Under the pieces are notes generated by a model, which saw only the letters and a list, made by a program, of their open reading frames with translations, was not told the DNA's origin and did not search any database. 64,000 bases of DNA from Pleodorina starrii (Eukaryota > Chlorophyta > Chlorophyceae > Chlamydomonadales > Volvocaceae), in the NCBI GenBank assembly GCA_030267565.1, contig BRXU01000005.1, positions 908,001 to 972,000 of the forward strand, read 5' to 3'. A program made the translations under genes and the position numbers. Below are positions 45,261 through 56,734 of the stretch, one piece after another; position 1 is the stretch's first letter, and each line of letters begins with the position of its first letter.

Positions 45261-48200
45261 CTACTCGTCACTTCCCTGCTGCTGCAGCTGTAGCTGTTGC
45301 GGCTGCTGCGGCGGCGGCAACTTCACCGGCGGCGGCTTATGGCCGCTCAGAGTGCGTTCTATGGCCTCGGCCTCGCGGTCCACCCTCCGGTGCTTCTCCG
45401 CCGCCGAACCCGCCGCCGCCGGCTCGGCTTTCGCCGCCGCAGAGCGACTGCCTCCTGGCGGCGCCGCACCCTCGCCGCCGGCGCCGGACGGCACCAAGCC
45501 CAGCCCCAGCGCGCCGCCGGCTGAGCCGTACGGCGCAGCGGTGGCGGCGGCGCGGACCGCAGCTTCCTGCAGCTCCCGACGGGCCTGATCCACGTCGTCG
45601 GCCGGATCAAGAACTGGATTTGGCTTCGGGCGCCGCGACGCGCGTGCCGTACCTGCTCCCGAACCGGATCCGGATCCGCCTCCGGTCAGTGGCGATGGGC
45701 GAACACTACCGGGGGACGGGGACACCCGCCCCGGAATCGGCGTGGGCTGCTGCTGTTGCGGCTGGGGCTGCACCTGCTCCTGCTGCTGCCGCCTCTGGGA
45801 ACGAGACCGGGTTTGCGGCTTGGGCTGTTGCTGCGGCTGGGGCTGTTGCTGCGGCTGGGGCTGGGGCTCCTGTTGTTGTTCCTGGGGCTGCAGGGCATCC
45901 AAAAGAAGCTCCAGGGGCACCTGCGGAGACGGAGGCCGCAGCAACGCCGGCAGGTCTCCGGTCGACGGCGACGGCGACGCCGACGGCGACCCGGTCGCCT
46001 TCCCCTCGAGCACCTCCGCCAGGTTGCCGACGGCCTCGTTCGCCTGACATACCGCCGCCGGCAGCGGTGGCAGCCCCCGCGACTCCAGGGAGCCGGCATA
46101 CGGCAGCACGGCTGCCGTCCGTGCCGCCGGCGCCGCCGCCGCCGCCAGGTTTGCCGCCGGCACGTTGGCCACCGCTGCTTGCTGGCCCATCGACAGAAGC
46201 GTCGGGACCGCAGCCGTGGCGCCGTTGTTGATGCCGCCTGCGCCGCTACCAATGACGGACGGCGACTTGGTGCTGCCGCCTGCGCCGCCGCTTGTGGGCT
46301 TGCCGGGCCGGGATCCACCGGCTTCATCCGGCAGCGTCGGCGACGGCGGCGGCTCCCTTCGTACGACCGCGTCCACCTCCGCCACCGCCAGCTTCGCGTC
46401 CATGAGGCGCAGCAGCGGCGCCGCCGCGACGGCGGGGTCGGCGGCGGCGCGAGCCCCGTCCTCACTGTCGTACTCAGACGCGTCATCATCATCCGGCTCC
46501 GGAACCCGGGGCCGGATGTGTTGGAAGCTGCGCGCCGCCTGGGCGACTGCCTCCAAAGGATCCAGATCCGAATCCGACGCGGTCGCGCCGCCGCCACCGG
46601 CGGCGCCGTCAGCCCGCTTGCGTGGACCTCCCTCCGCATCAATCGAGGCGACGGAGGTGATCTCTGCCAGGTTTGCCAACACCTGCAGGCCTGGCGGCGG
46701 CGGCGGCGCGGCGGCCGCACCCGCCGCAGCAACGTTTGCTGACTTCTGCTCCGCACCCGCCGGTGTTGGCTCTGTTGCTGCCAGTCCCTTCGGAGACGGC
46801 TCGGCAGCCTGGCGCGCCGCTGCGACGCCGCCGGGCACCGTCGACGGCCCCGCGCCGTCGGCGCCGGTGTTGGCGTCGGTGCCGCCGCCGCCACCACCAG
46901 CGGCAGCATTGGCGGCGGCGCTGGGATCCGGTGCCGCCGCAGCCGCCAGTCCGGCCGTGGCGGCGGCGGCGGCACCGTCGCCGCCGCAGCCGCCGCTGCC
47001 GCCGCAATCGCGCTCCGTGCTCACTTGCGGCGAGGCCCGACGCCGCCGCCGCTGCGTCTGCGTTTGCTGCGGCTCCTGCCGCCGCTGCTGCTGTTGTTGC
47101 TGCTGGCGGCCCGAAGCCACCTCCTCGCCACCAACGCGCTGGCTGGCGTCGCGTCCCCGCTTCCGGCCGCGGTTGTCAACGGCGGCGTCGCCGCCACCAG
47201 CGCCGCCGCCCCCGTCGCCGTCGCCGCCGTCGCGGCGGCGGCGGCGTCCAGCTGGCGGCGGTGCCGCCGCCGCATCGCCACCCAAAGTGCTCGCCGACAG
47301 CGATGTAAGCACCTCGGCAGCGAGCCGCTCGGCGTTTTGGCCTGCGATGTCGAGGGGTTGTGCGCGTGCAGGCGTGGGTTTTGGTTTCGCAGGCTGGACC
47401 CCGCCTCGACTTAGGTGCCGCTCTGCGCATCCGCCACGCACGCCATGTCATACGGCACGGTGCTGGTGCGGGTAAGGTGGAGCACATCGGACGATGGCCG
47501 TAGGGGAGGTTGCAGATTGGTGAGCGCAGCTGGGCAGCCGGGCAGCAGCAGTGGCGGCGGCGACAGAACGCACTGCCGCAGCGGCAGAGTGCCAAGTTCG
47601 GTTCACGGATAAGCACACGAGCAGTGCGACCCTAATGCGAGAGGTCGTGACGATCATTCTGGAGCGGGAGGGGCAGCGGGAGCAAGTAAACAGGCCGAGA
47701 GCTCGCCCCGCGCGCTTTGCCGTACCTGCTGCAGCGGGAAGGCCGCCGCCAGAGGCGCCGCCGCCGGCAGCGTCGTCGGCGGTGGCGCCCTGCTGTTGGC
47801 CCCCCAACACCATCTCGCGGCGGCGGCGGACGGCGGCGGCGTCCCGCCACTCGCGCGCCTCGTCAGCGGAGAAATAATACCTGCGTTGCGTCGGGTTGCA
47901 TCGAGTTGCGTCAAAAAGATGCATTCCGCCAGGGGCCGCATCGTGTGCTGCCGCGTTGCATTGCATTGCGTTGCATCGCGCAGCATTGCGGTGCACCGCC
48001 TTGCGATTGCATGGCGCGGTTTGGTTTTGATTGGTGTTGCGTGCTGCTGCGTGGGTGTGCAACTGCCGTAGTCTCATACCGCCGTACTGCCGTACTCACC
48101 TGGTGGGACTCTCGTCCAGTTTCACGACCACAGCGCGCTGGTGGGCGTCATCGGGCGCCAGCACTCGGCCGGGGTAGGAGACTCTGTCCGCCGCCGCGAA

Positions 48201-51200
48201 GGTGCCGTACACCCAGGCCGGCACGTCCACCACCTGTGCGACAAATGCAGCAGCCTTTAAATCTCTGCGATGTTCTTCGTTCCGGACGGTGTCAGCGCCA
48301 ACGTGCCTCGGAACAGGGCGCGGAAGATACGGTACCAGCATACGGTGGATGCCATATGCCTAGGCTCAGCCCCCGAAGAACCACACTCCCAGATTGCAAT
48401 CCTATGCAGCGCCCATCGCATCGACCGCTGGGCCTGACCCGTGGGTCAGATGCGCCAAGTGTGACCCACGGGTCGTTCGGCCAAACATCACATCGTAACG
48501 CAATAATTTCGCCACGCGACGCGAGGCGACGCTGGCAACCCTAACCGATCCTGCCTTACCTGTCCGACCAGGTCAGCGACCTCCGTCCTCCGGGTGCGGC
48601 CGCGAAGCAGCGGTGTGCCTCGACTGGCTGCTGCCGCCGATTGGCCGCCAGCCGCGCCGGCGGCGCCGCCGCCGCGAGCCGCATTGCCACCAGCACCGCT
48701 GCCAACGGCACTGCCGCCAGCACCGCCGCGGCTACCGCCGCCGCCGCCGCCGCCGCGGTTGCGACCCACGCCGCCACCGCCGCCGCGGCCGCCGCCGCCA
48801 GGAGCCGCTGCCGCGGCCTGTTCGTCCTGCTGTCGGTGACGTGACAGGCGCGCACTCTGCCGCGTGGGAGCAGCGCCGGAGGCGGTGGCAGCACCGCCAC
48901 CGCCGCCACCGCGACCGCTACCGACGCGCGGTGTGCGCCCCTTGACACCCGTCGCCGTGCCGACGTCGACCATCTCTTCATCGCTGCCCTCCTCACTGCC
49001 CTCCCCACTGCCCTCCTCCTCCTCCTCGTCCTCCTCCTCCTCCTCCCCACTGCCCTCCTCCTCCTCCTTACTGCCCTCCTCGCTGCCCTCCCCACTGCCC
49101 TCCTCCTCCTCCTCCTCCTCCCCCTCCTCCTCCTCCTCACTTCCCTCCTTACTGCCCTCCTCCTCCTCCCGGTCCTCCTCCTCCTCCGCCAGCCAGCTCC
49201 TCACCAGGTCAGCCGGCTGGTAGATGCGGCGGCGGTCACCCCTCAGACAGATGACCACACAGCCAGGGTGGGACCGGTCCACGGACTGCTTGGGGGAGGG
49301 TGGCAGAGGGGTTGGGGGAGGGAGGACGACATGAGGGGTCAGGTAGGCGACGGAGGGAAGCGCGGGTGGGATAGGGAAGGGAAGGTGGGGCCGGTGAGAG
49401 GCAGAAGCAGGCGCTCGACGCTGTGCTCCAGGCCGCCAGCCGGTAGGGCCATTGTAACCGTCGTGAGGTTGTTACAGTACTTCAGCAACTGCATTGGTGC
49501 ATTGGTGCATTGGTGCATTGGTGCAGGCAGGCAAAAAAGACTTCCGGATCGAGTGATCCAAACTCTCAAAATCCGTGCCTGCAGTACCTGCACCGGAAAC
49601 ACAGCCTCCCGCCCACTGACACTCGCCCCATGGCCCCTTGCCCCCGGGTGTTTCAAGTTTGACAGCCCTTCCCTTCTTCTGAAAGGCCTGGCCTCAACTC
49701 ACGCAGAGTACCGTACTTTGCTCGTCTTAACAAGTAAAACTAAAACAGTTGCTGGTTAATCAAGTCTCTGGTTAGATGGACCGATCTGCCAGTGGACCCA
49801 GAAGCGTCACTGGTGCATGGGTGCGGATTGGCGCGGATCCAGTTCTCGACTGCCCGGCACCACCCCAGCTGCAGCGACAACTCAACAGGGCAACTCAGGG
49901 TAATAGAGGCGACACATGAATGGTGCGGCCGTACGACACTGTACGACATCGACATGTCACCCACCTTGACGACACCCTCCTCCCGCTTGCTGCCGTACGA
50001 CTTGTCTCCGAAGATCTGCGCCAGCGGGACCGACAGCCGCCGACCCACTAGCCCCGCCAAGCCGCCGCCCGCTGCCGCCGCCGGCGCTGCGGCTGCGGTT
50101 GCCGTACCAGCGGTGGCGGTCGCGCGCCGCCGCCGCTTGGTGGCACCGCGCGCAGCGCCCCGACCATTGCCGCCACGGCCGCGCTTAGCCCCAGTTGCGG
50201 CCTCCTCCTCCTCCGCCTCTCCCTCCTTCTCGCTGCCCTCCTCCGCCTCCTCCTCACTGCCCTCCTCCGCTTCCTCTTCCTCCTCGCCCTCCTCCCCCTC
50301 TTCCTCCTCGCCCTCCTCCCCCTCTTCCTCCTCCTCCTCTCCCTCCTCGCTGCCCTCCCCACTGCCCTCCTTCCCATTGCCCTCCTCGCTGCCCTCCTCC
50401 TCCTCACTTCCCTCCTTACTGCCCTCCTCCTCCTCCCGGTCCTCCTCCTCCTCCGCCAGCCAGCTCCTCACCAGGTCAGCCGGCTGGTAGATGCGGCGGC
50501 GGTCACCCCTCAGACAGATGACCACACAGCCAGGGTGGGACCGGTCCACGGACTGCTTGGGGGAGGGTGGCAGAGGGGTTGGGGGAGGGAGGACGACATG
50601 AGGGGTCAGGTAGGCGACGGAGGGAAGCGCGGGTGGGATAGGGAAGGGAAGGGAAGGTGGGACCGGCGTGAGGCCCATTCGGGGCCCGTTCATTGACTGA
50701 AGCGGGTCGGAGTGGTCTGAACACCCACCTCTACCCTTCACTGGTCAAGATCGATCTCTTATCTTGGCAGAGATCCCCCAACCTATCGGGGATCTCCGCC
50801 CCAGCAGGCAGCAGCAGTAACAGTAACAACATGAAACGTTCATGCGTAAATTGGGTTTTCTTTTGCGCCCATCTCGCCGCAAGACCCCGTATGTTTGCGG
50901 TCCCTCACTGTCAAACAACACGCAGCAGATCGTAACACGAGCCTCCTATCATGATGAAATGGGTCCGGGTGGCCTCCAGGGAATCCGGGTTGAAGGGGGT
51001 CGGTCGCCCCCAAACGCCGCGCGTGCCTAGGTGTCGTAGGTGATCGCCATGTACCCCCACACGACACGGTCGAATCAGCATGGCCCCCGACTCCCATCCC
51101 GACACACTGACCCGCCACCGTCACCCCGCCCTTCAATCACTGCACCGCATCCCCAGGCGGCAACACCCAACCAACCCTGATGATGACCCAGATCGGTTAA

Positions 51201-52098
51201 GAAAAACGATGATGACCCAGATCGGGTAAGAAAAACGATGATGACCCAGATAGGTTAAGAAAAACGATGATGACCCAGATCGGGTAAGAAAAACGATGAT
51301 GACCCAGATCGGGTAAGAAAAACGATGATGACCCAGATCGGGTAAGAAAAACGATGATGACCCAGATCGGGTAAGAAAAACGATGATGACCCAGATCGGG
51401 TAAGGAAAACGAATAAACGATGGTGACCCAGATCGGGTTCAAAGAGAGGCCTCCTCCCGGGACATCGACATGTCACCCACCTTGACGACGCCCTCCTCCC
51501 GCTTGCTGCCGTACGACTTGTCCCCGAAGATCTGCGCCAGCGGGACCGACAGCCGCCGGCCCACCAGCCCCGCCAAGCCGCCGCCCGCTGCCGCCGCCAC
51601 CGCCGCCGCTGCGGCTGCGGCTGTCGTACCGCCGCCGCCTGCCGAAGCTGCGCTGCCGCCGGCAGCGGCGCCGCTGCTGCGGCTGCCTGTGCGTGCCCCG
51701 CCGCCGCCGCGTCCGCGGCCGCCGACACCGTCTTGCGTAGCCGCGGCAGCCGCTTGCTTCGCCCCGGCGCCGGGTTGCGGCTCTGGCTTCTGGGACGTGC
51801 TTCTTGTTCGAGGTCGTTCTTGATGCGGTTGCTGTTGCTGCTGTTGGTGTTGCTGTTGTTGCTTTGAAACCCCTTGTTCCTGCTGCTGTTGCTGATGCTG
51901 CTGTCCGGCGCTCCCACGCCTGGGCCGCTTCCCAGCCGCAGCGTTGGCAGCTTGGACATTGGGCGCCGCAGATGGCGCGGCCGCGGCGGCGGCTTCGCCG
52001 CCGCGGCGCGGCGGTGCCGCGGCGCTGTTCTTTCGGCCGCCTGGGCCGTCTTCGCGGCCGCGATTCCGGCCGCGAGAAGATCCGCCGCCCTCGCTCAT
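45261..52098 (-). CDS. protein with three Tudor/Agenet-like domains and acidic linkers, 1,433 aa
   Basis: Six exons: 51481-52098, 49965-50552, 48560-49285, 48100-48233, 47726-47880, 45261-47341; total 4,302 nt in frame, ATG at 52098, TAG at 45261. Domain I is split by intron 1 (LVGRRLSVPLAQIFGD, then SVDRSHPGCVVICLRGD, YQPADLVRSWL). Domain II is a near copy split by intron 2. Domain III is divergent and split by introns 3 and 4 (ADLVGQVVDVPAWVYG, SYPGRVLAPDDAHQR, VVVKLDESPTRYYFS, ADEAREW). The pattern of GxxV, a YPG turn, VxxD and a final aromatic DExxxW suggests a Tudor/Agenet/PWWP-like barrel (family assignment is inference). Domains I-II and II-III are separated by Glu-rich linkers and Gly/Arg-rich stretches. 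The last exon is low-complexity (Gln, Pro, Ala). Probably nuclear and chromatin-associated; no enzymatic motif seen. Confidence 0.88.
49190..49390. repeat. intragenic duplication, copy 1 (exon 3 start plus intron 2 end)
   Basis: Near identical to 50455-50660: it covers the second half of domain II, the acceptor and about 100 bp of intron. The matching partner of the other half is 49952-50080 against 51468-51596. Confidence 0.93.
50455..50665. repeat. intragenic duplication, copy 2 (exon 2 start plus intron 1 end)
   Basis: Partner of 49190-49390; the intron part matches too, differing mainly by one extra GGGAA near 50650. Confidence 0.93.
51180..51440. repeat. 29-bp tandem repeat in intron 1 of the Tudor-like gene
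   Basis: About nine copies of a 29-bp unit containing ATGACCCAGATCGGGTAAG and AAAAACG. Units differ by single bases (GGGTAAG versus GGTTAAG). Two further units occur at 55778-55835 in the rearranged copy. Confidence 0.95.
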
Positions 52099-52735
52099 GC
52101 GGTTACGGACTTGCCTGGTGATGAGAGATGGACAAAAAACTGCAAAGTCACGGTTCCAGAACCGCCCTTTGGGCCGTTTTTAGGAGTACTGGACAGCGGC
52201 CGGCCGACCTTCAGGCTCGCGCGCTAGGGGAAACAGTGTTGGCTAGCTTGTCGGGCCCGTGAGCAAATGTGCGTTTGGTTATGTGTCCGTCACAGTAAAC
52301 TAGCGCTGGTCCAGTCAGCTTTGATTGTTGATCTGGACTGTTTGCTGCGTGTCTGGGCCTAGATGTGGAAAATCAATCGATTACGTCAGCATGCCCTCCT
52401 CTTCCGATCAGGGTTGCAAGTCCGAAAATGCTGTCAAGGTCGAATTGATGAGGCGAATCAAGAGGCAAGCTTGACAAGACAGCCGGCGCGTGTGATTACT
52501 GGTTGTGGGCGACCGACCCACGGGTCACCACGAACCTCACTTCCAACCCGCGCCCCCGGCCGCTGCAGCCGTACTGCGCGGCCCGAAGAATGGCCGTTCG
52601 AGTCACCATTCCTCCGTGCCCCGCCCCTCCCCGGGGGATTCCAAAGCCGCTCCCTTGCTCTCTCCTCCCTCGCCTGACGGACCTGCAGCGGCAACACGGC
52701 CACAGACCGGGCGCCGAAGAGGGCAGGGCGGCGGC
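52099..52735 (-). promoter_or_regulatory. 5' flank (UTR/promoter) of the Tudor-like gene, present in three copies
   Basis: No coding sequence seen. This 0.6-kb segment is repeated inverted at about 55871-56487 and again in its own orientation at about 56985-57470, each attached to a copy of the exon 1 start. That makes it the likely promoter/5' UTR unit, but no TATA box or mapped start is visible. Confidence 0.5.
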
Positions 52736-53529
52736 GCGGGGCTGGGAGCTCGTCCTCGCCTCCGCGCATCACCCGCACCAGCAATCCCAGACCGTGTTTG
52801 TCACGTGTTGGGACTCCACCGCCTTAAACTGCGAATGTTGTATCGGTAATATTATACAGACGGCGATGTGCAAGCATGTGCACCGCCGCCGTGCAAACGG
52901 GTATGGCGTATGGGGGTGTGGAGGGGTAAGAACACATCGCATCTCCTCTTCGTGCGATGTGGAGGACGGAGCGCGTGAAGGAACAGGCTTTGCAGAAGTT
53001 CCAATTGCGACTCGCGAGAGCGCTCGGAGTCAATCAACCAGCCAACCAACTTTCTAACCGACTAACCAACATGCCGTATCTTGAGGTCCGCCACCGCAGC
53101 GGGCACCGTGGTTCGCCAGCGGGCACCGTCAACCCACGCCGCCCCAGCACCGGTGAAATGGCGTCCCGTCGGTGGCGCAGGAGGCCGCAATGCGCCACAG
53201 AACTAATCAACAATACGGTACTGGGAATAACAAAACCGTGCCAGTCAGCACAGCCGCGATGCGGCAAGGGCGATAACGGCGCTACATGAAGTTGTACGTT
53301 TGCAAAGTTGCACTCGGGAGCCATCCTCGCTCCCTTCTCGCTTCGATCCCCAACCCATGCATAGGTGACAGTCGCTGTTCGTGAAGCGGCCCGATCTAAC
53401 CATCTGCACAGGTCGTTTACCACCGCACGTGCCAACGGCCTCTCCTGCGGTGAACATGCATTTGCACAACATGAGTCCGTACTTTGTGCATCATTGCGTC
53501 TATCGCGCGACGGGTTCCCGCATGCAGCT

Positions 53530-53850
53530 GTGTTTGCGGTGGGGCGCCCGACACAACGCGTGCCGTCGCACAGCAATGATCCTGCAACGCGCGATGATGT
53601 CGTAACACGGCGGAAAAGCGCCGTGCATCATCGGCACTCACACGGGTAAGCACACATGCTAAGGCGGCAGTGGTAAAACAGCACACCATCACAGTCATGC
53701 CACCATTATTACTAATGTAGCGCGAACATCACATCCACCGGTGATCCTCAGAGTCCACTGTAAACTGTTTCACGCATCACACCAAAACCGCCTCCGCACG
53801 CCACATGACGGCGAGGACGATCCCGAGCTGCCAACCATGTGTCCATGTCT
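53530..53850. repeat. 0.3-kb duplicated block, copy 1
   Basis: Near identical to 58812-59128, beginning GGGGCGCCCGACACAACGCG and ending at GCTGCCAACCATGT. A few substitutions and one 3-base gap are visible by eye. Confidence 0.92.
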
Positions 53851-53875
53851 GCTCGTGCGTGCGCGCACACGGCAT

Positions 53876-54706
53876 GCCGGGCCTCTGCAAGCATGGTGCG
53901 ACAAACACTCCACACCCAGATACCGGTACTTCCAAATGTACATGTATACGACATCCACTCGCTTCTTCAGATCCTGCCTGGCTTCCTTCAGCCGACCCGC
54001 CCCACATAGATGCAAGTACCTAAATTGGAGCTGTACGTTTTCTGTAGATGGCAGGGAGAATCCGAGCCAAGCCAACCGTGCACGTACTGCAGCAGGTACA
54101 ACGGCAAGCCGTGTGGCCCCCTGCATGTGTCAGTCCGTTCCGTCTGGTCGCATTGCTTCCCGCCTTCCCTTCCCCCCTCGCCATGCCCTATAGTACGGTG
54201 CCGCCCGTCGGAACTCAGCTCTACAGGACGCGGGGCATCCTGCCTGCCCCACCGCGCCCAGCGGCACCTTCGGGTTCCTTGTGGGGAGATTTCAATGCAA
54301 GGAACGAAAGGTGCCGCTGGGCGCGGTGGGGCAGGCAGGATGCCCCGCGTCCTGTAGAGCTGAGTTCCGACGGGCGGCACCGTACTATAGGGCATGGCGA
54401 GGGGAAGGGAAGGCGGGGAACAATGCGACGAAAGAGACGGAATGGACCGACACATGCAGGGGGCCACACGGCTTGCGTGTGCCGTTGTACCTGCTGCAGT
54501 ACGTGCGCGGTTGGCTTGGCTCGGATTCTCCTTGCCATCTACAGAAAACGTACAGCTCCAATTTAGGTACTTGCATCTGTGTGGGTTCGGCTGAAGGAAG
54601 CCAGGCAGGATCTGAAGAAGCGTGTGGATGTCATATACATGTACATTTGGAAGTACCGGTATCTGGGTGTGAAGTGTTTGTCGCACCATGCTTGCAGAGG
54701 CCCGGC
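53876..54706. repeat. large inverted repeat (palindrome), arms about 0.4 kb
   Basis: The left arm starting GCCGGGCCTCTGCAAGC is repeated inverted at the right end (GCTTGCAGAGGCCCGGC); both arms can be followed inwards to a centre at about 54285-54300. The arms carry the same landmarks (AATTTAGGTACTTGCA, GTACGTGC, CCGACACATGCAGGGG). No protein is encoded. The right end abuts a Tudor-like gene fragment exactly, so it behaves like an inserted element. Confidence 0.92.
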
Positions 54707-55050
54707 GTTGACGTCCATGAGGCACGGCAGCGGCACCACCGCGACGGCGGGGTCGTCGTCGGCGCGAGCCCCGTTCTCACTGTCGTACTCGGACACATCA
54801 TCATCCTCCGGCCCCGGAACCCGGGGCCGGATGTGTTGGAAGCTGCGCGCCGCCTGGGCGACTGCCTCCAAAGGATCCAGATCCGAATCCGACGCGGTCG
54901 CACCGCCGCCACCGGCGGCGCCGTCAGCGCAATTGCGTGGCCTTCCCTCCACATCCATCGAGGCGATGGAGGTAATCTCTGCCAGGTTTGCCAACACCTG
55001 CAGGCCTGGCGGCGGCGGCGGCGACGGCGCCGCCCCCGCGACTATGCGAG
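54707..55050 (-). pseudogene. fragment of the Tudor-like gene, exon 6 part
   Basis: Matches 46395-46710 of the gene in the same orientation, with substitutions (same peptide landmarks ASDSDLDPLEAVAQAAR and ARSFQHIRPRVP). It is cut off at the left by the palindrome and at the right by a jump to the exon 5 copy, so it cannot encode the gene product. Confidence 0.9.
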
Positions 55051-55625
55051 GCCGTGACGAGAGTGGGTGCGGGAGCGGGAGCAAGCAAAGAGGCAGAGAG
55101 CTCGCCCCGGGTTGTTTACCACGACCGACATGCCAGGTTCAGGGTTTCGGCCAACCGAAACCAAACACGGATCCGATCCGCCGCCGCGAACAGACAGACA
55201 GACACAGGAGCCTGCATGGCGGACCAGAGGTGGCTGCCGCCGCGCGCATTGCCGTACCTGCCCCAGCGGGAAGGCCGCCGCCAGCGGCGCCGCCGCCGGC
55301 AGCGTCGTCGGCGGTGGCGCCCTGCTGGTGCCCCCCCCAACACCATCTCGTGGCGGCGGCGGATGGCGGCGGCGTCCCGCCACTCGCGCGCCTTGTCAGC
55401 GGAGAAATAGTACCTGCGTCGCGTCGAGTTACGCCAAAAAGATGCATTCCGTCGCAGGTGTGCCGCGTAGCGCCAGGGGCCGCATCGTGTGCCGCCACGT
55501 CGAGTTGGGTCGTGTTGCATCGTGCAGCATTGCAGCACACCGCCTTGTGATTGCATGGCACGGTTGGGTTTGGTTTGGTGTTGCGTGCTGTTGCGTGGGT
55601 GTGCAACTGCCGTAGTCTCATACCG
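55051..55625 (-). pseudogene. fragment of the Tudor-like gene, exon 5 with flanking introns
   Basis: Corresponds to 47635-48090: the peptide landmark YYFSADKAREWRDAA (Lys where the gene has Glu) and the purine-poor intron that follows. An extra segment at about 55110-55245 is absent from the gene. Because introns are kept this is a DNA-level duplicate, not a retrocopy. Confidence 0.88.
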
Positions 55626-55629
55626 CCGT

Positions 55630-55870
55630 ACTGCCGTACGTGACCGCCGTGTACCCCCACACGACACGGTCGCATCCGCATGGCCCCCGACCCCCGTCCC
55701 GACCCACCGACCCGCAACCGGCAATCGCCCTTCAATCGCAGCACCGCATCCCCAGGCGGCAACACCCAACAAACCCTGATGATGACCCAGATCGGGTAAG
55801 AAAAACGATCATGACCCAGATCGGGTTCGAAGAGAGGCCTCCTCCCGGGACATCGACATGTCACCCACCT
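55630..55870 (-). pseudogene. fragment of the Tudor-like gene, intron 1 up to the exon 1 donor
   Basis: Matches 51030-51480: the CCCCACACGACACGGTCG stretch, two 29-bp repeat units instead of about nine, and the end up to the exon 1 splice donor. It then switches abruptly to the inverted 5' flank copy. Confidence 0.88.
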
Positions 55871-56700
55871 AGAAGACGCCCTCCTCCCACTTGCTGCTGT
55901 GTCTGTGGCCGTGTTGCCGCTGCAGGACCGTCAGGCGAGGGAGGAGAGAGCAGGAGCAGCTTAGGACTCCCCGGGGGCGGGGCGGGGCGCGGAGGAATGG
56001 TGACTCGTGAACGGCCATTCTTTGGGCCGCGCAGTACGGCTGCAGCGGCCGGGGGCGCGGGTTGGAGGTGAGGTTCGTGGTGACCCGCGGGTCGGTCGCC
56101 CACAACCAGCAACCACACGCGCCGGATGTCTGGACTTGCAACCCTGGTCGGAAGAGGAGATCATGCTGATATAATCCATTGATTTTCCACATCTAGGCCC
56201 AGACACGCTGCAAACAGTCCACATCAACAATCAATGCTGGACTGGACCACCGCAAACAGCGCTAATTTACTGTGGCGGATATAAACAAACGCACATTCCC
56301 TCACGGGCCCAACAAGCTGACCAACACTTTTCCCCCTTGCGTGCGAACCCGAAGGTCGGCCGGCCGCTGTTCAGGCCCCACCTAACGGCCCACAGAGCGC
56401 CCCTGGAAACCTTCTGAACTGTTACATAGCGTCCTTCCTGCTGGTCTTTTTCTGTCCATTCCTCGGCACCAGAAGAGCCATAGCTGCATGAGCGACGGCG
56501 GCGGATCTTCTCGCGGCCGGAATCGCGGCCGCGAAAACGACCCTGGCGGCCGAAAGAGCAGGGCCCGACCCTGGCGGCCTCCACGCCGCGGCGGCGAAGC
56601 CGTCGCCGCGGCCGAGACATCTGCGGCGCCCAGAGGTCAACAATCTAGAGTCAAGCTGCCAACGCTGCGGCTGCGAAGCGACCCACGCGTGTGAGCCCCG
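55871..56700 (+). pseudogene. inverted copy of the 5' flank and exon 1 start of the Tudor-like gene
   Basis: 55871-56487 matches the gene's 5' flank in opposite orientation. An ATG at 56488 then opens MSDGGGSSRGRNRGREN, the counterpart of the gene's MSEGGGSSRGRNRGRED, and stops after 68 codons near the centre of the palindrome. It has no exon 2, so it is a fragment unless it has gained a new use. Confidence 0.87.
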
Positions 56701-56734
56701 GGCATCAGCGCCAGCAACAACAGCCGGAACAAAG

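Noticed and set aside
44831..47475. Plus-strand frames of over 400 codons opposite the last exon of the Tudor-like gene
   Set aside because: Low-complexity shadows of GC-rich minus-strand codons; the minus-strand model joins six exons in phase with conserved domains.
51197..51442. Repetitive frame rich in LPDLGHHRFSYPIWVII
   Set aside because: Translation of the 29-bp intron repeat; not flanked by usable splice sites in frame.
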